Assembly: GCF_016861975.1 (NCBI RefSeq)
Contig: NZ_BOMB01000038.1
Coordinates: 80,988 to 144,987, forward strand
DNA length: 64,000 nucleotides
Origin: Actinocatenispora rupis
GTDB lineage: Bacteria > Actinomycetota > Actinomycetes > Mycobacteriales > Micromonosporaceae
Reading direction: 5' to 3'
The position numbers and the translations under genes are program-made. The notes under the pieces are model-generated. The model saw only the letters and a list, made by a program, of their open reading frames with translations, searched no databases and was not told the origin of the DNA. Below are positions 51,535 through 60,637 of this stretch, piece by piece. Numbering within the stretch: position 1 is the first letter of the stretch; the number at the start of each line of letters is the position of its first letter.

Positions 51535-51830
51535 GGCGCGGAGCGATCTACCGGTACGAGCCGAAGGGCTCGCCGCGCCGCCGCGACGTGCTGATCGTGT
51601 CCGCCGACGGCATCAACGACTCGACCCGCAGCTGGCTCTACGCCCTCGACGTACGTGACGGGGACTCCGGCGACCTGCTGACCGTACGGTTGCCCGACGG
51701 GCGGTGGGCGGACGGCTGCTCCCTGACCCGGGTGTACCGGGACTGGCTGACCGGGCCGGCGCAGGGACACGTCGACCGGGAGACGCTGCACCACATCGAG
51801 GCCATGCTGCGCAGCGGTCTCGACCTCTGA
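51531..51830 (+). CDS. MazF/PemK-like toxin (putative mRNA endoribonuclease)
   Basis: A 99-aa protein. The start RRGAIYRYEPKGSPRRRDVL and following VLIVSADGIN fit the first strands of the MazF/PemK fold (usual RGDVW...RPVLVVS). Basic residues cluster near the expected RNA-binding surface. The C-terminal helix is VDRETLHHIEAML. It overlaps the antitoxin by 4 nt. It converges with the thioredoxin gene with a gap of 3 nt. Target sequence unknown. Confidence 0.78.
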   Translation: MRRGAIYRYEPKGSPRRRDVLIVSADGINDSTRSWLYALDVRDGDSGDLLTVRLPDGRWADGCSLTRVYRDWLTGPAQGHVDRETLHHIEAMLRSGLDL

Positions 51831-51833
51831 CGG

Positions 51834-52346
51834 TCAGCGCACCGCGGGGTCGGCGTCGAGCAGCGGCGCCACCGCGGCGATCAGGTGCGGCTTCGTGGGC
51901 AGGCCGCTCGCGCGCTGCACGATCCGGCCGTCCCGGTCGACGACCAGCAGCGTCGGCGTCCGCATGATGTCGAGCGCGCGGACCGCGTCCAGGTGGCTCT
52001 CCGCGTCCACCTCGATGTGCCGTACGCCGTCGAGCAGTCCGGTCAGCTCGTCGCACAGCCGGCGCGTCGCCCGGCACGGCGCGCAGAACGCCGACGAGAA
52101 CTGTACGAGCGTCGCCGGCGTGCCCGGCTGGACGCCGAGCCCGGTCAGGACCTCGACCTCCGCACCGTCCCCCGCCGGTACGGGAGCGGTCGGGGTGGCA
52201 TCGGTGGATGATGCCGGCACGGTCGCCCCCTTCGCTGCGGCGGTGGGCCGGAAGCGACCCTCGCGGCCGCGCCAGAACAGCCCGAAGGCAGTCGCCGCGG
52301 CCAGTACGACCGCCGCGACCAACGCTCCCACCGCCCAGTTCGGCAC
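51834..52346 (-). CDS. Membrane-anchored thioredoxin-like protein
   Basis: A 170-aa protein. Residues about 5-25 form a TM anchor (AVGALVAAVVLAAATAFGLF), followed by a Thr/Pro/Ala-rich linker. The thioredoxin fold has the active site SSAFCAPCRATRRL near residue 88 and cis-Pro in MRTPTLLVV. It is likely extracytoplasmic. A TACCGT box ends 6 nt before the GTG. In related genomes it neighbours DUF4395; here the toxin-antitoxin pair separates them. Confidence 0.9.
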   Translation of the reverse strand: MPNWAVGALVAAVVLAAATAFGLFWRGREGRFRPTAAAKGATVPASSTDATPTAPVPAGDGAEVEVLTGLGVQPGTPATLVQFSSAFCAPCRATRRLCDELTGLLDGVRHIEVDAESHLDAVRALDIMRTPTLLVVDRDGRIVQRASGLPTKPHLIAAVAPLLDADPAVR

Positions 52347-52371
52347 CGCTCGACGGTAGCGCGCCGGACGG

Positions 52372-53148
52372 TCAGCCGGCGAGCGTGACGTCCGACGCGC
52401 GCGCCTCGACCTGGAGCCCGTCCGACGCCGGCTGGATGTCGTACAGCTTCAGCCCGTACGGGAGCTTCGGCAGCGTGACGTTCACCGTCAGCTGCTGCGC
52501 CAGGCTCGTCAACGCCTGCTGCGCGTACGACGGGAGCTTCGTGCCGTCCGGCTTCAGGTCCTTGACCGAGACCACCACGGAACGGTGGTCGTCCGCCGCC
52601 GTGACCTTCGCCGTACCGACGACCTTGACCTGCTGCGAGAGGACCGGCACGGTCAGGTGCACCGTGAGGTTGCCGCCGGTGCCCGACAGCGTCAGGTCGT
52701 CCACCTGGATCTTCTGCTTGAGCTGGTCCTTCGCCGTCTGCTGGAGGTATCCCCAGCCGATCGTCGCCCGGCCGTCCACCTGGTCCGCGGTGATCGTGCC
52801 CGAGCCGTTCAGCACGTCGCTGGCCTTCGCGTGCACGCCCGTCGCCGTGATGTCCAACTTCGGCACCGAGTACGCCTGGGCCTGGAGGTCACGCATGTGC
52901 ACCAGGATCTTGTCGTACTTCCCGGCGGCGACCTGGGTGAGGAACGGGAAGCCGGTGATCTCTGCCGTCGGCTCCTGACCGAGCTTGACGTCGTTCTTCC
53001 GGGCCTGCACGGCGACCTGCTGCGCGACCTTGTCGTTCGCGACGGAGGCGCCGACCCGGTCGGCGACCACCAGCAGGCCGACGATCACGAGCAGCAGTAC
53101 GAGCAGGACGATGAGAGCCTTGCGGCCACGACGCTTCGGCCTCGGCAT
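52372..53148 (-). CDS. LmeA-like phospholipid-binding protein (DUF2993)
   Basis: A 258-aa protein with an N-terminal TM anchor (residues about 10-30, ALIVLLVLLLVIVGLLVVA) after a basic start (PRPKRRGRK) and an exported DUF2993 domain. TAEITGFPFLTQVAAGKYDKI is the typical segment, split around residues 60-80. Mycobacterial LmeA binds phosphatidylinositol and aids mannan elongation in the cell envelope. ATG 53148 was preferred to GTG 53163; neither has a clear ribosome binding site. Confidence 0.9.
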   Translation of the reverse strand: MPRPKRRGRKALIVLLVLLLVIVGLLVVADRVGASVANDKVAQQVAVQARKNDVKLGQEPTAEITGFPFLTQVAAGKYDKILVHMRDLQAQAYSVPKLDITATGVHAKASDVLNGSGTITADQVDGRATIGWGYLQQTAKDQLKQKIQVDDLTLSGTGGNLTVHLTVPVLSQQVKVVGTAKVTAADDHRSVVVSVKDLKPDGTKLPSYAQQALTSLAQQLTVNVTLPKLPYGLKLYDIQPASDGLQVEARASDVTLAG

Positions 53149-53238
53149 TCCGTGAACTACCACGGGTGCCAGGTTGCCAGACGAGGTCGAGGGCCGCCGA
53201 CCGGGAGGGCGCAAAACACCCAGACCGCCCGGACCGTC

Positions 53239-55458
53239 TCAGGTACGCGGAAGCAGCACCAGCCACCCCAACACGTACGCCACCGGGGCGGCCGCCGCGA
53301 ACGCGAACGCCGGCCCCAACAGGAACCGCGCCGGCGCACCGTGCCGCGGCTCCCCCGACAGCTCCCGGCCCGAACTGCCGAAACTGACGCCGATGTCGGA
53401 CAGCACCGCCGCCAACCCCATCACCAGCCCGGCCACCGCAGACCCCACCGCCGGCAGACCCGTCGCCACACCCACCGCGTACCCGGTGGCGGTCGAGGCG
53501 ACGACACCGCCGACCACCACACCGAGTACGCCACGGGCGACCGGCGCGCTGGCCCGCGGCGAGTGCCAGACCGTGTCGATCAGGCGCGCCACGACCACGC
53601 CCGCACCGGCGGCACCGAGCAGCGTGGTCAGCGCCGCCACCCCGTGCTCGTGCCGCGTCAACATCACCGCCGACGGCACCGCCACGGCACCGATCACCGC
53701 GTACATCGTGGACGCCAACGAATCCGTCACCCGGGAACGGCCACCACCCCGGGCGAGCTGCCCGACCGCCGCCGCCAGCAACCCACCGGCCACCACGTAC
53801 CCGAACGGGGCGAGCGACACCGCCGCACCGAACCCCGCGTACCAGTCGGCGACCAGGCCGGCACCCAGCCCGACCACCGCGACCACCGCCGGGCCGGGCC
53901 GCCGCGTACCCACCACGAGCGACACCACGAACGCCACCTGTACCAGGACGCACGCCGCCACCAGGATCGGCCGGTCCAGCCGCGCCGCCACCAGCGGCAC
54001 CCCGAACAGCACGACCGCGGCCAACGCGTTGACCACCGCGCCGAGCCGGTCCGCCGGCGCCGGAGCCGTCAACTCCGCCGCATTCTCCGGTACTCCCGGC
54101 TGCTCCGCCCCGTGCCCCGGACCCGCCGCCCCGGCCGCGCCGACCGGCGGCAGGTACCCGGTCGACCCGCCCAGCGCCTCGAACCGCCCCGTCTGCTCCC
54201 CGCCCCGGTCCGGCTCGGCCGGCATCCCGTAGCGCTCCGGCGCCGGGCTCGCGCCGTACGGGTCGGGCGCGGCGTCCGCGGCCGAGCGGTCCGGTTCGGC
54301 GGGCGTGCCGAACCGGTCCACCGCGCCGAAACGATCCGGCTCGGCGGACGCGGCGTATCGGTCGGGGGCGCCGTACGGCTCGGTGGCGCCGAAGTGGCCC
54401 GGTGCGGGGTACGGGTCCGGTGCCGGGCGGTCCGAACCGTCGGGCGCTTGGTACCGGCCGGGCGCGCCGTACGGCTCGGGTGCGCCGTACCGGTCCTGCT
54501 CGGGCGGCGCGCCGTAACCGGCGGGCGTGTCGTACGCGGCCGGCGTGGCGTAACGGTCGGGTGCGGCGTGACGGTCGGGGGCGCCGTAGCGCTGGGCCGG
54601 GTCGGCCGGCATGCCCGGGTACGGCGGACGGTCCCCGACACCGGGGCCGTTCACCGGCGCGTCGGAGTACCGGGAGTCGCCGTCGTACTCCACACGGTCA
54701 GGGTAGTGCGGGCGCGGCGCCGTACCGGGTGCTTCGGGGCCACGCAGGTCCGCGAACGGGTCCCCGTCGCCGCCGCGCGCGGGCTGGACCGGGTGCTCGG
54801 CGGTCGCCGGGTCGTACGTCGGGGACCAGCCGCCGCGCGCCGCCGACCAGCCGTCCGGCTCGCCGCCGGACCCGCGCGCCGGCGCGGCACCACCGGCCGG
54901 CCGACCATCGCCCGACGCGGCAGAGCTCCCGGACTGCCAGCCGCCCGAAGCGGGAGTACTTCCGGACTGCCAGCCGGTATCCGGCGCCGACGCGCTGCCG
55001 GCCGGAAAGCCACCGCCGGGTGCCGGGGCGGCACCACCCGACGGCCAGCCGCCGCCCGTGGTGGGCCAGCCGCCGGTGCGATCGCCGTCGTCCTCGGCGC
55101 CGGGATCCGGGGCGCCACCGGCGTTACCGAACCAGTCGACGTCACCGGACGCCGCGGGCGCGGCACCGGCACCCGGCCCGGCACCGAACCGTACGGCCGG
55201 GGTGGGTCCGGCGCCCGGCCCACTCACCGGACGCTGCGGGGGGTTGGCGGGCGGCGCACCGTCGAAGCCATGGTGGTCGAACCAGCCGTGCTCACCGGTC
55301 GGCTCGGCTGGCCCCGAGGGCTCGCCCGGCCACGGGGCGAACCCGGCGTTTTCGTACCCGGACGGTTGCGGTTCCGCGGATGGCGCGAACCGGGCCGGAT
55401 CGTACCGATCTCGGCCTGTTCCGGGCTCGGGCTCACGCGGTGGCGGGTTCGCGGACAC
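53239..55458 (-). CDS. Large Pro/Gly-rich membrane protein with degenerate Tyr-Gly-Ala-Pro repeats
   Basis: A 739-aa protein. Residues 1-460 or so are soluble and of low complexity: Gly/Ser/Trp-rich first, then many copies of YGAPDRY or DRYGAP-like units between about 280 and 420. Residues about 465-739 form about ten TM helices (AVVNALAAVVLFGVPLVAA onward). I do not recognise the membrane domain. The long disordered N-terminus is typical of actinobacterial envelope or division-related proteins, but nothing more can be said. The GTG at 55458 follows no clear ribosome binding site; an open frame continues upstream but is not protein-like. Confidence 0.75.
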   Translation of the reverse strand: MSANPPPREPEPGTGRDRYDPARFAPSAEPQPSGYENAGFAPWPGEPSGPAEPTGEHGWFDHHGFDGAPPANPPQRPVSGPGAGPTPAVRFGAGPGAGAAPAASGDVDWFGNAGGAPDPGAEDDGDRTGGWPTTGGGWPSGGAAPAPGGGFPAGSASAPDTGWQSGSTPASGGWQSGSSAASGDGRPAGGAAPARGSGGEPDGWSAARGGWSPTYDPATAEHPVQPARGGDGDPFADLRGPEAPGTAPRPHYPDRVEYDGDSRYSDAPVNGPGVGDRPPYPGMPADPAQRYGAPDRHAAPDRYATPAAYDTPAGYGAPPEQDRYGAPEPYGAPGRYQAPDGSDRPAPDPYPAPGHFGATEPYGAPDRYAASAEPDRFGAVDRFGTPAEPDRSAADAAPDPYGASPAPERYGMPAEPDRGGEQTGRFEALGGSTGYLPPVGAAGAAGPGHGAEQPGVPENAAELTAPAPADRLGAVVNALAAVVLFGVPLVAARLDRPILVAACVLVQVAFVVSLVVGTRRPGPAVVAVVGLGAGLVADWYAGFGAAVSLAPFGYVVAGGLLAAAVGQLARGGGRSRVTDSLASTMYAVIGAVAVPSAVMLTRHEHGVAALTTLLGAAGAGVVVARLIDTVWHSPRASAPVARGVLGVVVGGVVASTATGYAVGVATGLPAVGSAVAGLVMGLAAVLSDIGVSFGSSGRELSGEPRHGAPARFLLGPAFAFAAAAPVAYVLGWLVLLPRT
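54190..54620 (-). repeat. Coding repeat region, YGAPDRY-type units
   Basis: The DNA contains many imperfect units around GGTGCGCCGTAC and GGCGCCGTACGG, coding for alternating DRYGAPE, PYGAPGR, RYATPAA and similar heptads. Unit number likely varies among strains. Confidence 0.65.
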
Positions 55459-55842
55459 GTGGCGATGGTGCCAGAGCGGTGCAGCCGGCGGCGAGTCGCT
55501 GCTGCGAGCCCGGCCGGCGAGTCGCCACCCCGGCACGCCGCGACACCACCCGACCACCCACCGGTACGCCGCCGGCCCGACAACACCGCTCGCGCGCCGG
55601 TGCGACGCGTACCGGGAAGGGGCGGCGCAACGTGCCGGAAACATGGCGAAAACGCGGGTGTCACGCCGGGCGGCGGGGAGCGTTTCCGCAGGCCACTGCC
55701 GGGGTGAACGGTGAGACACACCATCGTGTACGACGGCCGCGTTCCGGTAACCTGGTGGCGACAACCGCCCGTCAGCGCCGTCGGGACGTCGTGACGAAGG
55801 CCGGCCGCCCTGCCCCAGGGGCGCCGTGCGGGAGGTGCCCCA
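55459..55842. other. Divergent region upstream of glnR
   Basis: About 385 bp with no supported gene. A TAACCT box at 55748-55753 is a possible glnR -10, giving a leader of about 85 nt. GAGACACACC and CATCGTGTACG lie just upstream. GGAGGTG at about 55831 is the ribosome binding site for glnR. Confidence 0.45.
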
Positions 55843-56559
55843 GTGGAAATCCTCGTGCTCACCGAAGAGGTCACGTCCGCGAGTGCCGTGCTGCCGGCGC
55901 TGGATCTGCTGCCGCACAAGGTACGGATCGCCGAGCTGGGCGTGTCGGCACTGCTGTCCGGCCCGGCGCCGGAGGCGGTGCTCGTGGACGCCCGGTCCGA
56001 TCTGGCCGGCGCGCGGTCGACGTGCCGGCTGCTCGCCGCCACCGGCCAGGGCGTACCGCTGATCGCGGTGGTGACGGGTGCCGGCCTGATCGCCGTCGCC
56101 GCCGACTGGGGCATCGACGACGTGGTACTCGCCGCGGCGGAGCCGGCGGAGGTGGAGGCGCGGCTGCGGCTCGCCGCCGGCCGGCAGGCGCTCGCCGCGG
56201 AGGGCGACTCGGAGCTGGTGCGGTCCGGTGACCTGGTGATCGACCCGGCGACGTACTCGGTGCGGTTGAAGGGCCGGCCGCTCGACCTGACGTACAAGGA
56301 GTTCGAGCTGTTGAAGTTCCTGGCGCAGCACCCGGGGCGGGTGTTCACGCGGGACCAGCTGCTCCGCGAGGTCTGGGGATACGACTACTTCGGCGGCACC
56401 CGCACGGTGGACGTGCACGTGCGGCGGCTGCGCGCGAAGCTCGGCAGCGAGTACGAGTCGATGATCGGCACGGTGCGGCAGGTGGGCTACAAGTTCATCG
56501 CCGCGCAGCCGCCGCGGTCGCTGCCGGACCGGGATCCGGCGCCGGTACCGGTCGGCTGA
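55843..56559 (+). CDS. glnR: Nitrogen response regulator GlnR
   Basis: Orphan OmpR-type regulator of nitrogen metabolism in actinomycetes, 238 aa. The receiver-like domain is atypical: no acidic pocket at the N-terminus, and the nominal Asp is in VLVDARSDL (Asp49). The segment [20 protein letters not shown] is a GlnR hallmark. The winged-helix domain (about 130-222) has [19 protein letters not shown] and [23 protein letters not shown] has GGAGGTG upstream. Its order with mshD and pst matches Streptomyces. Confidence 0.95.
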   Translation: MEILVLTEEVTSASAVLPALDLLPHKVRIAELGVSALLSGPAPEAVLVDARSDLAGARSTCRLLAATGQGVPLIAVVTGAGLIAVAADWGIDDVVLAAAEPAEVEARLRLAAGRQALAAEGDSELVRSGDLVIDPATYSVRLKGRPLDLTYKEFELLKFLAQHPGRVFTRDQLLREVWGYDYFGGTRTVDVHVRRLRAKLGSEYESMIGTVRQVGYKFIAAQPPRSLPDRDPAPVPVG

Positions 56560-56625
56560 CGGGCGTGTCGGGGATCGCGCGGCGGTTCGTGGTCCCGGGC
56601 CGGACGCACTGGCTACGGTGACGGC

Positions 56626-57525
56626 ATGACCGGTGCCGTACGGGTCGACCGCGCCGAGCGCGTCTCGATCGACGAGGTGGACGAGGTGACCGAGCTGGCC
56701 CTGGCGGCCGGTACGGCGGACGGCGTCGCGCCGCTGTCGGAGCCGTTCGACCTGCGGTTGCGGCACGGCGGGACGGACGCGCTGCACCTGCTGGCGAGGG
56801 CCGGCACCGTGCTCGTGGGATACGCGCAGCTCGACACCGCGGGCGCCGAGGCCGAGCTCGTCGTACACCCGGCGTACCGGCGGCGTGGGATCGGCCGTGC
56901 CCTGCTCGACGCCGTACTCGCCGAGGTGCCGGACGCGCCGCTGCGGATGTGGGCGCACGGCGACCACCCGTCGGCGACCGCGCTGGGGTACCCCGCGGGG
57001 CTCCGGCGGTACCGGGTGCTCTGGCAGTACCGGCGCGACCTGCTCGAACCGGTCGCCGAACCGGTCTGGCCGGCCGGCGTACGGGTGCGGCCGTTCGAGC
57101 CGGGCGTCGACGAGGACGCCTGGCTGGGGGTGAACGCGCGCGCCTTCGCCGACCATCCCGACCAGGGCCGCTGGACCCGCGACGACCTGCTCGCCCGTGA
57201 ACACGAACCGTGGTTCGACCCCGCCGGCTTCCTCCTCGCCGAGGACGCCACCGGCGCGCTCGTCGGCTTCCACTGGACGAAGGTGCACGACGAGGGCCAG
57301 CGCCAGGTCGGCGAGGTGTACGTGCTGGGCATCGATCCCGACGCGCAGGGCGGCGGGCTCGGCGCCGCGCTCACCGCCGCCGGCCTGCGGTACCTGCGCG
57401 ACACGCGCGACCTCGACCAGGTCCTGCTGTACGTCGATGAGGACAACCCGCGCGCGGTCGCGCTGTACCGCAAGCTCGGCTTCGTCCAGTGGGTCACCGA
57501 CGTCGCCTTCCACCGCACCCGCTGA
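56626..57525 (+). CDS. mshD: Mycothiol synthase
   Basis: Acetyl-CoA:Cys-GlcN-Ins acetyltransferase, the last step of mycothiol synthesis, 299 aa. It has two GNAT domains: the first with VHPAYRRRGIGRALL near 90, the second with VLGIDPDAQGGGLGAAL near 230 and LYVDEDNPRAVALYRKLGF. AFADHPDQGRWT is a mycothiol synthase marker. A TACGGT box ends 6 nt before the ATG. It is on the same strand as glnR with a gap of 66 bp. Confidence 0.95.
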   Translation: MTGAVRVDRAERVSIDEVDEVTELALAAGTADGVAPLSEPFDLRLRHGGTDALHLLARAGTVLVGYAQLDTAGAEAELVVHPAYRRRGIGRALLDAVLAEVPDAPLRMWAHGDHPSATALGYPAGLRRYRVLWQYRRDLLEPVAEPVWPAGVRVRPFEPGVDEDAWLGVNARAFADHPDQGRWTRDDLLAREHEPWFDPAGFLLAEDATGALVGFHWTKVHDEGQRQVGEVYVLGIDPDAQGGGLGAALTAAGLRYLRDTRDLDQVLLYVDEDNPRAVALYRKLGFVQWVTDVAFHRTR

Positions 57526-57721
57526 CCCGCCGGATCCGTTCCCCCACAACCGATCCGGTACTTCCCGCGCGGCGTCCGGCGCACCGTGCCGATCGCGGGC
57601 CCGACGCTCGCCCGACCGGCCTGACAGTCCACTGTGGACTGTGCCGGTAGGACATTTGTCCCGGCGGAAGCCGTACTCGGGGGCCTGCCGGCGGGACGCG
57701 GCGCTCCATAGCGTTCCGGGC

Positions 57722-58603
57722 ATGGGAAGCAACGATGCGGTGATGTTCGCCGGGGTCTCCAAGAGCTACGGCGCGGTACGGGCGGTCGACGGCGTCGACC
57801 TGACCATCCCCTGTGGACAGACGGTCGCCCTGCTCGGACCGAACGGCGCCGGCAAGTCCACCACGATCAACATGATGCTGGGGCTGTTCCCGGCCGACCG
57901 GGGCCGCGTCGAACTGTTCGGACGCAGCCCGGAGGCGGCGAGCGCGGCGGGCCGGGTCGGCGCGATGCTCCAGGAGACGAAGCTCGTCCCGCGGGTCACC
58001 GTCGGCGAGCTGCTCGCGTTCGTCCGCGGCCTGTACCCGCGCCCGCTGCCCACCGACGACCTGCTCCGCGTGGCGAACCTCGGCGGGTTGGTCGGGCGCC
58101 GGCTGGAGAAGCTGTCCGGCGGCCAGGCGCAGCGGGTCAAGTTCGCCGTCGCCATCGCCGGCCGCCCCGACCTCCTCGTACTCGACGAGCCGACCGCGGC
58201 GATGGACGTCGAGTCGCGCCGCGAGTTCTGGGCCAGCATGCGCCGGTACTCGCGGGACGGGCACACGGTGCTGTTCTCCACGCACTACGTGGAGGAGGCC
58301 GACGAGAGCGCCGACCGGGTCGTCGTCATAGCCGGCGGCCGACTCGTCGCCGACGGCTCCCCCGCCGAGGTACGCCGCGCGTCCACCGCGCAGACCGTCG
58401 CCGTCGCCCTCCCGTACGACGGGGCGGCGGGGCTGGAACGGCTCCCCGGCGTCACCGCCGTCGAGGTACGAGGCGACCGGGCGTACCTGACGACGACCGA
58501 GCCGGACGCGGTGGTGTGCGCGCTCGTCGAACGCGGCCTGCTCCGTCACGTCGAGGTGCGCGGCGCCCGCCTGGAGGACGCGTACCTCGCCCTCACCGCC
58601 TGA
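57722..58603 (+). CDS. ABC-2 type transporter ATPase
   Basis: A 293-aa ATPase of the drug/lipid exporter type (DrrA/CcmA-like). Walker A GPNGAGKSTT, Q-loop LQETKLVP, signature LSGGQAQR, Walker B LLVLDEPTAAMD and H-loop FSTHYVEEAD are all intact. A C-terminal region of about 80 aa follows. A TAGCGT box ends 7 nt before the ATG. It heads a four-gene cassette with permease, histidine kinase and response regulator. Confidence 0.93.
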   Translation: MGSNDAVMFAGVSKSYGAVRAVDGVDLTIPCGQTVALLGPNGAGKSTTINMMLGLFPADRGRVELFGRSPEAASAAGRVGAMLQETKLVPRVTVGELLAFVRGLYPRPLPTDDLLRVANLGGLVGRRLEKLSGGQAQRVKFAVAIAGRPDLLVLDEPTAAMDVESRREFWASMRRYSRDGHTVLFSTHYVEEADESADRVVVIAGGRLVADGSPAEVRRASTAQTVAVALPYDGAAGLERLPGVTAVEVRGDRAYLTTTEPDAVVCALVERGLLRHVEVRGARLEDAYLALTA

Positions 58604-58636
58604 CCCCCACAGCACATCCCCCGAAGGGAACGTTCG

Positions 58637-59368
58637 ATGTCCGGTTACCTGTCGATCGAGCTCCGCCGGCTGCTCCGCAGCCCCGGGTACCTGATGTCCA
58701 GCCTGGCGATGCCGCTGGTGATGTACCTGGTGATCACGAACCTGTACGGCGGGTCCGGTGCGGCCCGGCACGACACCGCGATCTACCTGATGGTCAGCAT
58801 GGCCGGGTTCGGCGCGGTCGGCGCCGCGCTCACGAACGGCCTGTCGGTGGTCGCGGACCGGTCGGCCGGCTGGTTGCGCCAGCTCCGCATCACCCCGCTG
58901 AGCGCCGGCCGGGTCGTCGTGATCCGCGGCCTCACCGGGATGCTGGCCGCACTGCCGGCGATCCTCGCGGTGTGCGTGGTCGGCGGCCTCATCAACGGCG
59001 TACGCCTGCCGCTCGACCACTGGTTCGCCGTCGTCGCGCTGCTGTGGCTGGGCACCGCACCGTTCGCGCTGCTCGGCCTGGGCATCGGGTACCTGGTGTC
59101 GACGCAGGCCGCACAGCCGGTGACGATGCTGCTCAACCTGTCCATGTCGATCCTCGGCGGGCTGTGGATGCCGGCCACCGTGTTCCCCGCGACGCTGCGG
59201 GCGGTCAGCCGCTTCGTCCCCACCTCCGGGTACGCGGAGATCTCCCGGCGGATCGCGTTCGACGGCCTGCCGCACGCCACCGACATCGCCGTACTGCTGG
59301 CCTGGTTCGTGGTGTTCGCCGGGCTGGCGACCGTCGCGTACCGCCGGGCCGGGCGACGGACGACCTGA
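58637..59368 (+). CDS. ABC-2 type transporter permease
   Basis: A 243-aa membrane protein with six TM helices. It has an amphipathic N-terminus (IELRRLLRSPGYLM) and the ABC-2 segment SVVADRSAGWLRQLRITPL. Paired with the ATPase 33 bp upstream; GGGAACG-type purines precede the ATG. The two-component genes downstream suggest the pump responds to an envelope or antibiotic signal. Confidence 0.92.
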   Translation: MSGYLSIELRRLLRSPGYLMSSLAMPLVMYLVITNLYGGSGAARHDTAIYLMVSMAGFGAVGAALTNGLSVVADRSAGWLRQLRITPLSAGRVVVIRGLTGMLAALPAILAVCVVGGLINGVRLPLDHWFAVVALLWLGTAPFALLGLGIGYLVSTQAAQPVTMLLNLSMSILGGLWMPATVFPATLRAVSRFVPTSGYAEISRRIAFDGLPHATDIAVLLAWFVVFAGLATVAYRRAGRRTT

Positions 59369-59380
59369 GGGCAGGCGACG

Positions 59381-60637
59381 ATGGTGGCCATGAGCGACCA
59401 GGACGCCGGCGCCGCCGTACCCGCCGACCGGCGCGGTACGGCGGCGCGCCGCGGGTGGATCTCGTGGCTGGCGACGCGCGTCGAGGCGATCGACGAACGG
59501 TCACTGGAACGTACCCGGGAGAAGATCCGGACCGGCAGTACGAAGGGGCCGGACGGCAAGGTCGGGTCGGGCGGCGTCCTGATCTGGCTGGTGATGCTGG
59601 TCTTCCCGTTCAGCCAGGCGGTCAGCGGCCGGCACGGGCCGGTCTGGTTGCTGGTACCGGGCATGGTGGTCTTCGGCGCGCTGTTCGCCGCCATCATGGC
59701 GACCCGGCCGGCGGGCCGGTGGCGCCTCGCCCGGTACGCGATGCTGCTGCCGCTCGTCGCGCTCGGCCTGGCGCTGGCGCACCAGCTGGGCACCAGCGGC
59801 ACGTTCCTCGTGGTGTTCCCGTCGATGGCGACGGCGATGGTGCTGCCGATCGCGGCGCCGGCGTTCCTCGGGGTGGTCACGGTGACCGTACTGAGCGTCG
59901 CGGCCACGGTGGCGGGCCACAACTGGGACGCCGCGACCAGCGTCGCGATGACCGCGTTCCTGTCCGGATTCGTGATGTTCATCCTGCGCCGGTTGTTCAC
60001 CACGATCGGGCTGCTCCGCGAGGCCCGCAACGACCTCGCGCACGCCGCCGTCGCCGAGGAACGCCTGCGGTTCTCCCGCGACCTGCACGACCTGCTCGGG
60101 CACACGCTGTCCGTCGTCGTCGTCAAGGCCGAGGTGGTACGCCGGCTCTCGGCGCGCGACCCGGAACGCGCCGCGGAGGCCGCCGCGGACATCGAGACGA
60201 TCGGCCGCCAGGCCCTCGCCGAGGTACGCGAGGCCGTCACCGGGTACCGGACGCGCGGACTGTCCGCCGAACTGGACGGCGCCCGTACGGCGCTGGCCGG
60301 GGCGGGCATCACGCCCGTGGTCCGGCGTACCACGGTGGAACTCGACGAACAGGCCGACGCGCTGCTCGCCTGGGCCGTACGCGAAGGCACCACGAACGTC
60401 ATCCGGCACTCCGGCGCCGGCCGCTGCACCATCACCCTCAGCCACGCCGACGGAACCGTCGAGCTGCGCGTCGCCGACGACGGTACGGGCGGCGACGGGC
60501 ACCCGCTCGGCAACGGCCTCCGCGGCCTCACCGAACGCTTCGACGCCGCCGGCGGCACCGTCCACGCCAGCGCCGGACCCGACGGGTTCACACTGACCGT
60601 CACCGTACCGGCGGCGGTTGGGAAGATGTGCCGATGA
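59381..60637 (+). CDS. Sensor histidine kinase, DesK/NarL-associated type
   Basis: A 418-aa kinase. The N-terminal half has a soluble start of about 60 aa, then several TM helices (about 65-200). The HisKA_3 box is FSRDLHDLLGHTLSVVVV with the phospho-His near residue 235. The HATPase domain has EGTTNVIRHS, DDGTGG and NGLRGLTERF. Its stop overlaps the response regulator start (ATGA). ATG 59381 or 59390. Confidence 0.92.
   Translation: MVAMSDQDAGAAVPADRRGTAARRGWISWLATRVEAIDERSLERTREKIRTGSTKGPDGKVGSGGVLIWLVMLVFPFSQAVSGRHGPVWLLVPGMVVFGALFAAIMATRPAGRWRLARYAMLLPLVALGLALAHQLGTSGTFLVVFPSMATAMVLPIAAPAFLGVVTVTVLSVAATVAGHNWDAATSVAMTAFLSGFVMFILRRLFTTIGLLREARNDLAHAAVAEERLRFSRDLHDLLGHTLSVVVVKAEVVRRLSARDPERAAEAAADIETIGRQALAEVREAVTGYRTRGLSAELDGARTALAGAGITPVVRRTTVELDEQADALLAWAVREGTTNVIRHSGAGRCTITLSHADGTVELRVADDGTGGDGHPLGNGLRGLTERFDAAGGTVHASAGPDGFTLTVTVPAAVGKMCR

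Noticed and set aside
54190..54620. Possible CRISPR or direct-repeat array
   Set aside because: The repeats are degenerate, without regular spacers, and code for YGAPDRY-type units in frame.
55459..57762. Upstream extension of the Pro-rich membrane protein frame to 1507 aa
   Set aside because: The extension runs antisense through glnR and mshD, both clear genes, so the real start is near 55458.
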